This document shows, piece by piece, positions 44,246 to 53,522 of a stretch of 64,000 nucleotides of DNA. The position numbers were made by a program, and so were the translations under genes. The notes under the pieces are model-generated. The model worked only from the letters and a program-made list of their open reading frames with translations. It was not told the DNA's origin and did no database searches. Each line of letters begins with the position of its first letter. Position 1 is the first letter of the stretch. The stretch comes from Thalassomonas actiniarum. Lineage in GTDB: Bacteria > Pseudomonadota > Gammaproteobacteria > Enterobacterales > Alteromonadaceae. The stretch lies in assembly GCF_000948975.2 (NCBI RefSeq), contig NZ_CP059735.1, positions 5,144,603 to 5,208,602 on the forward strand, in the 5' to 3' direction.

Positions 44246-44881
44246 TTACACCGAATAGGCCGCCAGGCATAACCTTGGTTTACCGGCTCTTTGCATCTGG
44301 CACAACCTGGAAATACTGCTGCTGCCCCTTAAGGCCGAATCGAGCAAATAGCTGCACCGGCTGCTGTTGTCCAGCGCTTTAAAGGCTTCAATTTCCTTAT
44401 TTTCAAAAGCGCCGAAAAAGGCAAAGACTACGGTAATATTCAGGCCCGGGTTAGCCTTTTTCATCGCTTCTATACGCAACATATCCGACTCAACCTTAAG
44501 CAGGTCTTTGCTTTTGGAAAAGACACTTTTATTGCCACAGCGGATCTCAAAATAAGACTCGCCATCCGGCATTTTCACCGAAAAATCACACCTGGATGCC
44601 AGGCGCTTTTCTGTTACCGCCTCCGGTGTTTTACCATTTTGGTAACGCAGAAACTCCGCACTTTCCTGGTCGTTTTGCTTAACTGCCGGGCTTTTTATTG
44701 CCGGGTAATAAACATCCGTTTGCAGCTCAAAAGGCGCATCAGCCTGATTAAACACATGCACCAACTCTGCTGTCATCCAGTGCTTCCAGCAATTTTTCAG
44801 GTTAATTTCAGACAAGATGCCATTGGCACGGGCAAAGTCATATTCATTTTGAACAAAGGACAAAAAGTTGTATGCATTCAT
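44246..44881 (-). CDS. Uncharacterised protein, possible PD-(D/E)XK-like fold
   Basis: 211 residues, soluble. The segment RCDFSVKMPDGESYFEIRCG has the spacing of a PD-(D/E)XK nuclease core (Asp, strand, Glu-x-Arg in place of Glu-x-Lys), preceded by helices (WKHWMTAELVHVFNQ). Several cysteines in the C-terminal third. No family that I recognise; the nuclease idea is weak. Confidence 0.6.
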   Translation of the reverse strand: MNAYNFLSFVQNEYDFARANGILSEINLKNCWKHWMTAELVHVFNQADAPFELQTDVYYPAIKSPAVKQNDQESAEFLRYQNGKTPEAVTEKRLASRCDFSVKMPDGESYFEIRCGNKSVFSKSKDLLKVESDMLRIEAMKKANPGLNITVVFAFFGAFENKEIEAFKALDNSSRCSYLLDSALRGSSSISRLCQMQRAGKPRLCLAAYSV

Positions 44882-45112
44882 AAAGATGGGCTACCGGTAA
44901 AAAAATGGAACCTGTAAAATAGCAAAGGACGATTATCAGGACTCGGCGGTTCCTACGAAAAAAATCCCCTTTAGCGGCATAAAAAATACCGACAAAAAGC
45001 TCCTCTGCCTTTTAGCTTATTCGCCCTAGTCTGTGCCCCCTGCCGCCCGTTAACTTGATAGTGGACTGACCTTTAATGGCAGTTATAAACAAGTTTGAAA
45101 AAAGGAGCAGCA

Positions 45113-45751
45113 ATGAAAATGGATAATTCAAGAGCATCAGCAACAACGCCAGACAATGCCGGTAACAAGAAAAAACTCAATCTTGAAGATTATGAATTTA
45201 TCGAAATAAGCGATCAGGAAAATAGTGACTCACCAACAAGCAACCGGGTTGCCGTCATCGTCGGCCAGTGGGCAATGCCAACCACGGTAGTCTTGGTGCT
45301 TATCACCTGCTTTTCAGGTTTCTTTCTCAGCGAAGCAGCATTTACTCCGGTAGTCGGCATGATAGCCCCTGTGGTGATGGCCCTGATCATGGTGATCCGC
45401 GATGCTTCCGCAGGCAAAGAAGAAGATCCCACCATCAAGGACAGGGAGAACGAACGTAAAGAACGCAACCAGCATTACCAGCATTACCAGCATGAAAAAG
45501 ACGTCACCCTGGCCAGGATGACTCTGGAAGAAAGAATGAAAAATCAGGAAATCACCGAGCACGCCAGGCAATTTAATGTGCTGCAGGAGTCAACCAAGGA
45601 ATTCTTCGAATTAATCAAAGAAATGAACACTAAGATGACCCAGCAGATGAATAAACCTAAGTCCACCGAGTTTGCCGTTGGCGACACTAAAGTCATTATT
45701 AACGACGGTAGCAGTAAGGTTGAAAGCAACACAAAAGCCACCGGTCAATAA
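45113..45751 (+). CDS. Two-TM membrane protein with coiled coil
   Basis: About 212 residues. A hydrophilic N-terminus (LEDYEFIEISDQEN), two transmembrane helices (about 65-90 and 95-108; GMIAPVVMALIMVIRD), then a long charged coiled coil with a QHYQHYQHEK run and a C-terminal EFAVGDTKVIINDGSSKVES. No family recognised. ATG 45113 is chosen because AAAGGAG lies upstream; the in-frame TTG at 45095 has none. Confidence 0.7.
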   Translation: MKMDNSRASATTPDNAGNKKKLNLEDYEFIEISDQENSDSPTSNRVAVIVGQWAMPTTVVLVLITCFSGFFLSEAAFTPVVGMIAPVVMALIMVIRDASAGKEEDPTIKDRENERKERNQHYQHYQHEKDVTLARMTLEERMKNQEITEHARQFNVLQESTKEFFELIKEMNTKMTQQMNKPKSTEFAVGDTKVIINDGSSKVESNTKATGQ

Positions 45752-45933
45752 TCTTTGCCATCATCATGTCCGCAGTGAGGAAATGTTTAAATCAGCTCCT
45801 CACTCGCTACGACTAAAACCATAAAAATTAAAATATTGCTATCATGCCCTAAGCTTTTGTCGGGATAATTAAAACAGAGAAGAGTAATAACCCGGGTAGG
45901 AGCTTTCGCAACTCCCCCCGGCATCAAGCTAGG

Positions 45934-46527
45934 TTAGCTTTCAAGAAAAGCCATACGGCGGTTGAAACGATCCTCAGGCACGTTTGGCCAATTTTCCCGG
46001 GTGGTTAACGCTTGTTTATAACCGTCAAGATCATTCGCTGCAACAAACGCCTGAATGAGTTTTCGGCTGCCAGGGGTATAATCGCCGCGATACCTGAGAT
46101 CTATCAGCACATCTTTGATTTTTTCATCAAGCCCCGGCCAGTCAACCGCACCATACGCCGCCACGCAATCCGCTTTACTGCAAATGCGCTCAACGTCCCG
46201 GCTAAGCTCATCATAGGTTTGCTTAAACAACACTTCCTGTGCATCCATGGAGATCTCAAGATCACTTAAACCGTGCTTCTCGATAAAATCTTTGGCCTCT
46301 TTACCGCTAAGCCCCGCCGCCCCGCCAAGCAGCTTGGCCTGCTGTGATTCGACCCCGGCAGCCACTAAATCGGCACTGATTTTCTCACTGCTTTTCTCTT
46401 TCATGTCATAACCGCGTCCTATGGTCAGGCCGGAAGTATCACCCGGCACATGCAACTTACGGCTGTGATACGGGCCTCCTTCCATGCCTTCGGCTTCATA
46501 AGTTAATAATCCGTGGGTAATCGCCAT
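45934..46527 (-). CDS. GH24/pesticin-like lysozyme
   Basis: 197 residues without a signal peptide. The N-terminal TYEAEGMEGGPYHS followed by GDTSGLTIGRGYDM matches the phage lysozyme pattern (catalytic Glu, Asp and Thr with GxTIGxGYD). The remainder is helical (VLIDLRYRGDYTPGSRKLIQ). It would cut peptidoglycan as an endolysin, pesticin-like toxin or effector. No holin, spanin or phage structural genes surround it. Moderate certainty for the fold, low for the role. Confidence 0.7.
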   Translation of the reverse strand: MAITHGLLTYEAEGMEGGPYHSRKLHVPGDTSGLTIGRGYDMKEKSSEKISADLVAAGVESQQAKLLGGAAGLSGKEAKDFIEKHGLSDLEISMDAQEVLFKQTYDELSRDVERICSKADCVAAYGAVDWPGLDEKIKDVLIDLRYRGDYTPGSRKLIQAFVAANDLDGYKQALTTRENWPNVPEDRFNRRMAFLES

Positions 46528-47018
46528 GAGTAAACTCCTGATATCTGATCATCTTATATATAGACAAAATATTTCACCCCTAATATAAAAAGAGGAAAAA
46601 AGTGGGAATACATGAACCCTAAGCCCATGCGGCCTAAAGCTACAAACCATGTTATTCCCACAACAACAATCGACTTTTAGGGAGTGAAGTTGATTGACAC
46701 CAAACCGGTGAAGTAACGTACCGCTAAGCAAGCGGTAACCAGCTTGATAACACCCGGAGTAACTACTCCCCGGGTGCAAGCTAATGTACCTTTAGCAGCG
46801 GGCAGAGACTCGTCAGAAACCGGCAAAAATACCGTCAAACACAGGAAGCAGGCGGAAGGTGTCCAAAAAGTACCATGAACAGAAGCGCGGGATGTAGACA
46901 GCTAATGCACAATAACAAAGATTAGCGTACTGCAGTTATCGCTAACGCAAGTAATTTCACGTAAAATACCGGCTATGCCCGGTAAACCCGGATCTGTTAT
47001 ATAACCCCCAGGATAAAC
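46528..47018. other. Non-coding region with several hairpins
   Basis: 491 bp upstream of the DUF6172 gene. It contains TACCGCT/AGCGGTA (about 46720) and CACCCGG-AGTA/TACT-CCGGGTG (46751-46776), without T tracts. Open frames here look spurious. Confidence 0.45.
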
Positions 47019-47324
47019 ATGAAAAAGACATTTAAGCTCAGCCACCCTAAACTCAAGCTTGCCAGACTGGTCGACTCGATAAAATATGAGGTGAAAAAGT
47101 ACATCAAAAGAGAGCGCAACAAAGCCTTGCCTGACGATGTCGATTTTTGGGACTTTGATTGCAAATATGGCACCACAGAGCAAGAAGCCAGTGTTATCCA
47201 CCTGTCACAAATCAACAAATGTATCGATGAAGCCGAGCAACAAAACCTGGAATCTTTCTATTTAGAAATCCTGGTAAAACCCGGTTACCGTACCAAAAAG
47301 ACAGACTTTGATTTCGAGTCTTAA
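47019..47324 (+). CDS. DUF6172-like small basic protein
   Basis: 101 residues. MKKTFKLSHPKLKLARLVDS, KYIKRERNKALPDDVDFWDF and DCKYG match the DUF6172 family, a short conserved protein of unknown function. Soluble. Ends before a perfect stem terminator at 47410. Confidence 0.82.
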   Translation: MKKTFKLSHPKLKLARLVDSIKYEVKKYIKRERNKALPDDVDFWDFDCKYGTTEQEASVIHLSQINKCIDEAEQQNLESFYLEILVKPGYRTKKTDFDFES

Positions 47325-47409
47325 TGTCAGCCAAGCATTAGCCCTTGAAGTCATGACTACAGTGAGCCGCAATAACCGGTAACCTGAGTTTTTAATTCCA
47401 GAAAAAGTT

Positions 47410-47443
47410 GATGAAGTTAGCCACTAACTTCATCATATTTTTT
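47410..47443 (+). terminator. Terminator overlapping the hemerythrin gene end
   Basis: GATGAAGTTAG and CTAACTTCATC form a perfect 11-bp stem with a CCA loop, followed by ATATTTTTTATA. It fits the plus-strand DUF6172 gene, but lies partly inside the last codons of the convergent hemerythrin gene. Confidence 0.75.
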
Positions 47444-47818
47444 ATAGAGGATGTTTTCCTCCTTGCGGATCCTCTGGCTTAAGGTAGCAAATAATCCGCC
47501 GAAGTCTTTAGCGAACGCTATACCGGAACTGTCTGAGGCATATTTATCAAAAAAAGCCAGGGCACTGCTTGATACCTGATTCATATCCGCCGCAAAAACG
47601 GCTAGAGTACGCTTAAGGCTTTCATTGCTTTGCGCCGCACGGTTCAGTGCCGGATATAACAGCCGATCTTCCTTTTCCAGGTGTGCCAATAAGCCTTTTT
47701 TCGCCGCCAGCAAGGTATCCCGCCCTTCCTGTGACTGAATACCTAACTGTTTTACTCTATTCAGCGCCTGGGTTATCTCAAGATGCTCGGCAACCAACGC
47801 CTTGATTAAAGGTGACAT
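47417..47818 (-). CDS. Hemerythrin-domain protein
   Basis: 133 residues, four-helix bundle: HLEITQALNRV, GLLAHLEKEDRLLYPALN and the terminal RIRKEENILYKKY carry the His/Glu iron ligands of the HHE fold. Binds O2, or acts in NO/metal handling. Some ligand positions are Glu/Lys rather than His, so iron binding is not certain. Confidence 0.82.
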   Translation of the reverse strand: MSPLIKALVAEHLEITQALNRVKQLGIQSQEGRDTLLAAKKGLLAHLEKEDRLLYPALNRAAQSNESLKRTLAVFAADMNQVSSSALAFFDKYASDSSGIAFAKDFGGLFATLSQRIRKEENILYKKYDEVSG

Positions 47819-47953
47819 AATTTATCCTTCATGCTTGTTTTTCAAGGCTTAAACCTTAACCTGAAACCAGGCTGGAATAATCGGCACTTTCATCGCAGAA
47901 ACAGCGATGATTATCGGCAAAAAAGCAGCTAAAGTTCAGCAAAACACGGGAAA

Positions 47954-48979
47954 TCACGTTATAGTCGGTTGATACTCAAAACCGTCGATATAAGCTTTTC
48001 GGGAAACAAAACTCAGGCTGCCCTGCCGGTTAAGCCGCCCCTTGTCAGCCGCCCCGGTCCGGCGTTTAAGCAAGGGCTTATCCTTTGGCTTGTCTGACGA
48101 AATACCGCCGGGCGAATAATGAACCGGGCCGCCGCCCCCGTGACGCTGGTAATAAAAAGCTTCCGCTTCTTTGGCATTTTCCGGCGCCTTGCCTTTGAGC
48201 TTGATAATGCCGGCAGCCGAATAATAAAAATTTTCAAGCTGCTGTTTGCACCAAAGCTCAAAGCACTCTTTTGCCTGGTTTGAGTGATAGGCCAAAACCT
48301 GCTTGCCCGCTGCCTGCCAATTCGCCACCCGAACCCCGGCCCGGATATTGATTTCCCGGGTCAACAACAGTTTGCGCTCAACTTGCCAGCAACCGACCAC
48401 ATCATGCCAGGGCAGTTTATCGGTGGCGGCATCGCCGTATAGCTGCCTGGGGCTGCACCAGCCGTGCTCACCTTTGCCCCGGGGGTCGTAGGGGTAATAA
48501 CTGTCTATCACCCCGTTATCGTCCGGATTAATCAGCCTGTGTACCTGCCTTTGCATCCGGTCGAGATCGCAATAGCCGCCGGTCAGCTCCACCGCGTACA
48601 GATACACTTTTTCCTGGCCCTTATTCGGGTAACCGGGGTAGAACAGCGCCCCCGGAATGGTTTTGGATAAACCAATAACGCTTTGCCGGTCGACACCATT
48701 TTCCAGGCCGCCACCAAACCAGCTAAAGCCTGATTTTTTCACCGGCAACAGCAATTGTTGCTGTAACTGCTCGGGAGAGCGGGGATCGCAGCGCCAAAAC
48801 ACCCGGCTCGGCTCGGCAAGCTCGGGATAAAGATTAATAATGCCCGGCCTGCGGCTTAAATTGAAGGTGACACTGTTCTCCTTACGCCCGGGCAAGGCAC
48901 TTTTTTCCAGCAAGGCACGGTAGCTATGGCCCAGGGCCTCATAAACGGTATGGTAACCAGTTGATTTTTTTTCAGACAT
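47954..48979 (-). CDS. Candidate cholera/pertussis-toxin-type ADP-ribosyltransferase
   Basis: 341 residues without a signal peptide. The region 56-202 follows the enterotoxin-A layout: VFWR63CDPRSPEQL (the Arg in an R-x-D-x-R motif binding NAD), VIGLSKT (in place of STS), VYLYAVELTGG, then GKGE171HGW, and LPWHDVVGCWQVER, matching the IPYSQIYGWYRV-type motif that follows the catalytic Glu. Only one Glu of the ExE pair remains (E171). The C-terminal part is basic, with GGGGPVHYSPGG. ATG 48979 follows AAGGAGTG; a longer frame to 49060 does not. Confidence 0.65.
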   Translation of the reverse strand: MSEKKSTGYHTVYEALGHSYRALLEKSALPGRKENSVTFNLSRRPGIINLYPELAEPSRVFWRCDPRSPEQLQQQLLLPVKKSGFSWFGGGLENGVDRQSVIGLSKTIPGALFYPGYPNKGQEKVYLYAVELTGGYCDLDRMQRQVHRLINPDDNGVIDSYYPYDPRGKGEHGWCSPRQLYGDAATDKLPWHDVVGCWQVERKLLLTREINIRAGVRVANWQAAGKQVLAYHSNQAKECFELWCKQQLENFYYSAAGIIKLKGKAPENAKEAEAFYYQRHGGGGPVHYSPGGISSDKPKDKPLLKRRTGAADKGRLNRQGSLSFVSRKAYIDGFEYQPTIT

Positions 48980-49158
48980 AAACACTCCTTGGCATCGAAA
49001 AAAATGACGAAGTGCGTATTGCGAAATAGGGTAACGGCTAAGGTAGGGATACTTCATCAAACGGCAACCAGTGTAACAGCCAAGGTCAAAGTCACTTGGT
49101 AAAAACCACGGTTAACGCGGGGAAATAAATGCCGTTAGCCGTTTAGCGACAAACGGAA

Positions 49159-50346
49159 CTAGCTGCGACAATATAAATCCAAATCAGGCACCCGGGTTGT
49201 CCGGCATGCCCCCTTTTTTTGCTGGCAGCCTTTAAGGTAATTGCCGGTAGCCCTGGCAAAGTTGCGGTACACCACAGGCAAGTCAAATCCCTGTTTTTCT
49301 GCCCTGTGTTCGCGCATATAAACAATAGACTGATGGGTTGTACGCACCGCCTGCTCTCCGGGCAAGATGCCGAGTTCAAGATAATCCACCGCCATTTTCG
49401 CGGCTTCGCTGCCCTGCTCCAACGGCGAAACCCCCAAAGCAAAATAACCGCCGTCTTCGACAAAAAAGCCATAGGTGCCGATCGCCGGAATCTTGCTGTT
49501 GGCCAGCGTCCACCGGATCAAATCCCGCGGAGCAATACGCCTGCTGCCCTTATCTGCCCGGCACCTGACGGTATGGTACAAGGTAAATAACAGCAGATCC
49601 CCCTGGCGGCTGGCTTGTTGTATCTGCTGTTGCCAGTCGGCAAGCGTCACCATCACAGGATATTCAATGTCAATCGCCAGCGGTTTTAACTCCCTGGCCA
49701 GCTCACGCAGGGAATGTTTAAGGTTATATGCGCTGGTCACCGAATCATCTACCGGGGCAATAATTTTCAGTTGCTCTTTTGCCAGCTGGTTTTTAACCTC
49801 CTGCAGGCTGAGGCTTAAAAACTTTGCATCAACCGGATCTAAGATGCCGCCGATATGGCCTTGCCCGCTAAAGCCATAATCTTTCGGCTCAGCGCCGACA
49901 CCGGCAAAAACAATTTTCATTGTTGAATGGCGGCGGTAACACTCTCCCAGGGCGGGCAAACGCTGCTTTAACTTGACCACCTCTGCCGGGTCAAGCGCTT
50001 CGACATTAACATAACAGCCCGATACCAGGCTTTGGGCATTATCATCAACGGCAATCACCACATCCGGCGACCAATTGTCTATCTGCTTTTTCACCCGCCG
50101 GGCAGCCTGCTTTTTAAATTTGTCACTCGAGCGTTTTTTAGTATCCATATAAAAGTGGCGCACTTCATAATGCCAGGGGGCCAGGGTTCTGCTGATGGCG
50201 TTATCGATTTCCCGGGTCCAGGAAAAGTCATTGGCATAACTTTGCACCACCAACACCCGCGGCCGTTGCAACGACTGCCAGATTAAGCAGACACTCAATA
50301 ACAAGAAAAAAATGATTTTCAGCAAATCATTTATTTTAGCTATCAT
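49159..50346 (-). CDS. Membrane-anchored ABC-type binding protein, copy B
   Basis: 395 residues. One N-terminal transmembrane helix (about 7-25) and then a periplasmic-binding-protein-like pair of lobes: RPRVLVVQSYANDFSWTREI, VVIAVDDNAQSLVSGCYVN and FVEDGGYFALGVSPLEQG. A paralog of the upstream gene over its whole length. No ABC ATPase or permease is nearby, so it may act as a sensor or capture protein. ATG 50346 follows GGGAG at 8 bp. Last gene of the operon. Confidence 0.75.
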   Translation of the reverse strand: MIAKINDLLKIIFFLLLSVCLIWQSLQRPRVLVVQSYANDFSWTREIDNAISRTLAPWHYEVRHFYMDTKKRSSDKFKKQAARRVKKQIDNWSPDVVIAVDDNAQSLVSGCYVNVEALDPAEVVKLKQRLPALGECYRRHSTMKIVFAGVGAEPKDYGFSGQGHIGGILDPVDAKFLSLSLQEVKNQLAKEQLKIIAPVDDSVTSAYNLKHSLRELARELKPLAIDIEYPVMVTLADWQQQIQQASRQGDLLLFTLYHTVRCRADKGSRRIAPRDLIRWTLANSKIPAIGTYGFFVEDGGYFALGVSPLEQGSEAAKMAVDYLELGILPGEQAVRTTHQSIVYMREHRAEKQGFDLPVVYRNFARATGNYLKGCQQKKGACRTTRVPDLDLYCRS

Positions 50347-50390
50347 ATCCGGCACTCCCTTGCTGCAGACAATCTTATTCAAACCAGGGA

Positions 50391-51590
50391 TTAACTCTGA
50401 CAATACAGCTGCAAATCCGGCACTTTATGCTCATTGGCAGCACATTCGTTAAGACCGGCATTACACTCGCTGATATAGTTTTCTGTCGCCCGGGAAAAAT
50501 TACGGTAAATAATCGGCAAATCAAAGCCCTGCTTTTGTGCCCTGTGCTCCCTCATATAAATGATCGACTGCTGGGTGGTCTTCACATCCTGCTGTCCGGG
50601 CAGTATGCCGCGCTCCAGGTAATCCACCGCCATATTCGCCGCGACCGTGCCCTGCTCAAAGGGAGAAACGCCGATGGAGAGCAGGCCGCCGTCTTCAACA
50701 AAAAAGCCCCAGGCGCCGATGGAGGGAATTTCGCTGTTGGCCATGGTCCATTGAATTAAATCCCTGGGAGAAAGTCGCTTGGCTTCATCATTGGCTTCAC
50801 AGCGCACCGTGTGATACAGGGTAAATAGCAACAAATCCCCCTGCTCATTGGCCTCTAATATATTGCGCTGCCAGTCTTCGGCGGTCACCGCCACTTTGTG
50901 CTCTAAGCTGATATCCAGCGGCGCCAAGGTTTCGGATAAAGAGCGAAAGGCATTTTTAATGTTGTAATGGCTGGTGGTGGAATTATCCACCGGGGCAATG
51001 ATCTTCAGCGAAGACTTGTCCAGGCCGGATTTTACCATCTCCAGGGTATCCGTTAGCGCCGGGATATCGATGCGCTCTGTGATGCCGCCGATATGTTTTT
51101 GCCCGGTAAAACCATAGTCTTTCGGCTCGGCCCCGACCCCGGCATAGATCACCATCATCTCGGAATGGTTGTCGAAACAGTCGCCAAAATCCGGGAAGTC
51201 GGCTTTTAGCAAGACCAGCTCTTCTTCGGTTAAATCCAGCTTTTCGGTATCGACATAACAGGTGGAAACCAGGCTCTGGGCATTATCGTCCACGGCAATC
51301 AAGACATTCGGCGACCAGTCATCGATTTGTTTTCTCACCAGCGAACCGGCAATTTTCTTAAACTTAGCATCGGAATGGTTTTTGGTATCCATATAATAGT
51401 AACGTACGTCATAGAGCTGCTTATTCAGCACCTGGCGGATGGCATGGTCGATATCTTCAGTCCAGGAAAACTCATTGGTATAACTTTGCACCACCAACAC
51501 CCGGGGCCTTTGAATGGTTTCCCAGATCAGATACAACACCAAACCGATAAAAAAACAAATTTTAAAAACATTATTCACTCTACTGCTCAT
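50391..51590 (-). CDS. Membrane-anchored ABC-type binding protein, copy A
   Basis: 399 residues. TM helix (about 7-24) then RPRVLVVQSYTNEFSWTEDI, VLIAVDDNAQSLVSTCYVDT and WGFFVEDGGLLSIGVSPFEQ, as in copy B. The C-terminal Cys-rich part (ECNAGLNECAANE) is similar. The ATG overlaps the upstream stop (TAATG), so it is translationally coupled to the transporter. GGAG lies 8 bp before it. An orphan binding protein like copy B. Confidence 0.75.
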   Translation of the reverse strand: MSSRVNNVFKICFFIGLVLYLIWETIQRPRVLVVQSYTNEFSWTEDIDHAIRQVLNKQLYDVRYYYMDTKNHSDAKFKKIAGSLVRKQIDDWSPNVLIAVDDNAQSLVSTCYVDTEKLDLTEEELVLLKADFPDFGDCFDNHSEMMVIYAGVGAEPKDYGFTGQKHIGGITERIDIPALTDTLEMVKSGLDKSSLKIIAPVDNSTTSHYNIKNAFRSLSETLAPLDISLEHKVAVTAEDWQRNILEANEQGDLLLFTLYHTVRCEANDEAKRLSPRDLIQWTMANSEIPSIGAWGFFVEDGGLLSIGVSPFEQGTVAANMAVDYLERGILPGQQDVKTTQQSIIYMREHRAQKQGFDLPIIYRNFSRATENYISECNAGLNECAANEHKVPDLQLYCQS

Positions 51591-53437
51591 TATAAAATCT
51601 CCATGGCGCGCCATACCGGAATCGAGGCGTATACCGCAAACAGGCGGAATAAGGTCATCCAGATATTAAATCGTAAAAAGGCCCCCTCGTGATAAAGGGG
51701 TTGCGGGCTGTTGATACCTTTAAACAACACGTAATAGGTGCTTTGGTAGGGCAGCAAAAAGGCCTCTGACAAGGTCAGGATAATAAAGCCCACCACCCAC
51801 ATATTGACCCCGGCAATATTGGCCAGCGGCAAAAATACCGACGAAGCGATCACTATGGTCGCTATGGTGGACAGTGCGGTTCTGAGCACTAAGATCACGC
51901 CAAACAGCACCAGCACGAATAAATAGAAGTTATCCGTCATCAGCTGCTGCAAGCCGGAAAGCTTATTGGCCAGCAACTGATCCAGGCCGAGGTAATTCAA
52001 GGTCCGGGTCAGGCCTATCAGGGTGCCGAGCAGAAATAAAAACGGCCAGTCGATTTTTTCCCGAAAAGACTTTTTCGATAACGAGCCCAGGGCCAGGAAA
52101 ATAAACATGATCGCCAGGCCAATCCAGGCAGGTTTGATCTTATGGATAGAGGTAGTCACTATGCCCGCCACCAAAAGCAAGACGCCAAAAACCGCCCCCC
52201 ACTCTTTAAGGCTCATGCGTCCTAAAATATTCAGCTGCAGCTTGATCTGCGACTTATCCAGCTCGGGATGTTTATCGGTATTAAACAGTAAATAACTGAG
52301 TACCATAAACAAGGCGAACAGGGTAACCCCGGTGATCGCCGCCGCCTGTGCCCAGTCGCTCCACTGGAAACTGTCCTGCACCTGGGTCGGCAACATGGTA
52401 AACACCAGAAAATTAATCGCCTTGGAAGTTAAAAATATCGATGAAAACAAACTGACGCCGAAAAAGGCCGACAGCGCCATACGGGTGGCATCCCGACCCT
52501 GGGCGGTAAATTTCAGCGACGACAGCAGATCTTTGAGCAAGGGTGAAATCAAACCGACCCGGCCATTGGCGGAAGGTAAAATCGGGGTAAACAGCAGGCC
52601 TATCAGGGTCAGCATCAGGTTGTAAAAAAAGGTCGAGCAAGGGGTAAGCTTCAGCAGCAATAAAGACAAGCGGTACACCAGCCCGGAATCGACAATCACC
52701 ACCGCCAGCACAAAAATGCTCATCGCCATAAAAAAGCCCGATGACTGGAAGCCGCTCAGCACCACATCGCTGGGGGTGATCCCCAGCACCAGCACCACTA
52801 AAATCGACAACATACCGGCGACATAATCCGGCACCAGCTTAAAGGCCCACATAAAAATGGACACCAGGAACACGGACACAAAAGTACGGGCATTTTCGGT
52901 GATATCCAGCGGCGCCGTTAGAAAATACACCAGCAGCGGCACGGTAAACACCAGCAGCCAGCCCAGTAAGGTAACCAGGCCTTTTTTCCCCTGCGTCTGC
53001 TTTTCGCTGTTTAAGTTCACTTCCCAGGGTTCCTGGTCGTGGTGACGGGTATAAGAGGCCAGGAATAAATCTATCATGGTACTGTCCTGGGACAGCAGGC
53101 GTTTGGCATCTTCACCGTGAAACGCCAACAGCCGGCAGCCGCTGCTATTGGCTTTGGCGCCGCCGGTATAGCTGGCGCGGTTAAGCAATAGCTCTTCCCC
53201 CAGGTAGCCATGATCTAGGGTGATATCGGACGGCATCGACGAGTGTAGCGTCAGCTCGCCGCCGAGAATATAATACAGACTATCCGCCTCATCACCCGGG
53301 TTGAATAACACCTCATCGGGAGCCAGCTCTTTTAGCTCGACATAAGGCAGTAAGCGCGCCATATCGGCGCGGCACAGGCGATCCAATATCGGCGCCGTGG
53401 TCAGGGTTGTTAATAGTTGTTGGTTTATTGAAGTCAT
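51590..53437 (-). CDS. Cyclic-nucleotide-binding domain fused to DASS transporter
   Basis: 615 residues. Residues about 20-115 form a cNMP-binding domain (LKELAPDEVLFNPGDEADSL then YYILGGELTL), lacking the full phosphate-binding cassette. A SLC13/DASS-type permease follows (about 145-615), with AGMLSILVVLVLGITPSDVV and LSTIATIVIASSVFLPLANI as its membrane helices. DASS carriers move dicarboxylates, sulfate or phosphate with sodium. Gating by a cyclic nucleotide, or a structural role, is inferred. Overlaps the next gene (TAATG). Confidence 0.85.
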   Translation of the reverse strand: MTSINQQLLTTLTTAPILDRLCRADMARLLPYVELKELAPDEVLFNPGDEADSLYYILGGELTLHSSMPSDITLDHGYLGEELLLNRASYTGGAKANSSGCRLLAFHGEDAKRLLSQDSTMIDLFLASYTRHHDQEPWEVNLNSEKQTQGKKGLVTLLGWLLVFTVPLLVYFLTAPLDITENARTFVSVFLVSIFMWAFKLVPDYVAGMLSILVVLVLGITPSDVVLSGFQSSGFFMAMSIFVLAVVIVDSGLVYRLSLLLLKLTPCSTFFYNLMLTLIGLLFTPILPSANGRVGLISPLLKDLLSSLKFTAQGRDATRMALSAFFGVSLFSSIFLTSKAINFLVFTMLPTQVQDSFQWSDWAQAAAITGVTLFALFMVLSYLLFNTDKHPELDKSQIKLQLNILGRMSLKEWGAVFGVLLLVAGIVTTSIHKIKPAWIGLAIMFIFLALGSLSKKSFREKIDWPFLFLLGTLIGLTRTLNYLGLDQLLANKLSGLQQLMTDNFYLFVLVLFGVILVLRTALSTIATIVIASSVFLPLANIAGVNMWVVGFIILTLSEAFLLPYQSTYYVLFKGINSPQPLYHEGAFLRFNIWMTLFRLFAVYASIPVWRAMEIL

Positions 53438-53522
53438 TTAATACGCCATAGTTAATTACTGGACACACTTAAGCTCGACAGAGCCATTGTTCGAACATGC
53501 AGGTAGCTAAAGCCCCCTTGGT

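Noticed and set aside
45934-46527. Prophage remnant
   Set aside because: Only one lysozyme-like gene; no integrase, capsid, tail, holin or att repeats are near.
46549-46779. 76-residue minus-strand ORF
   Set aside because: No ribosome binding site, odd composition, and it runs through hairpins.
46700-46780. Integron attC site
   Set aside because: The stems lack the GTTRRRY/RYYYAAC core pair, and no integrase is in the window.
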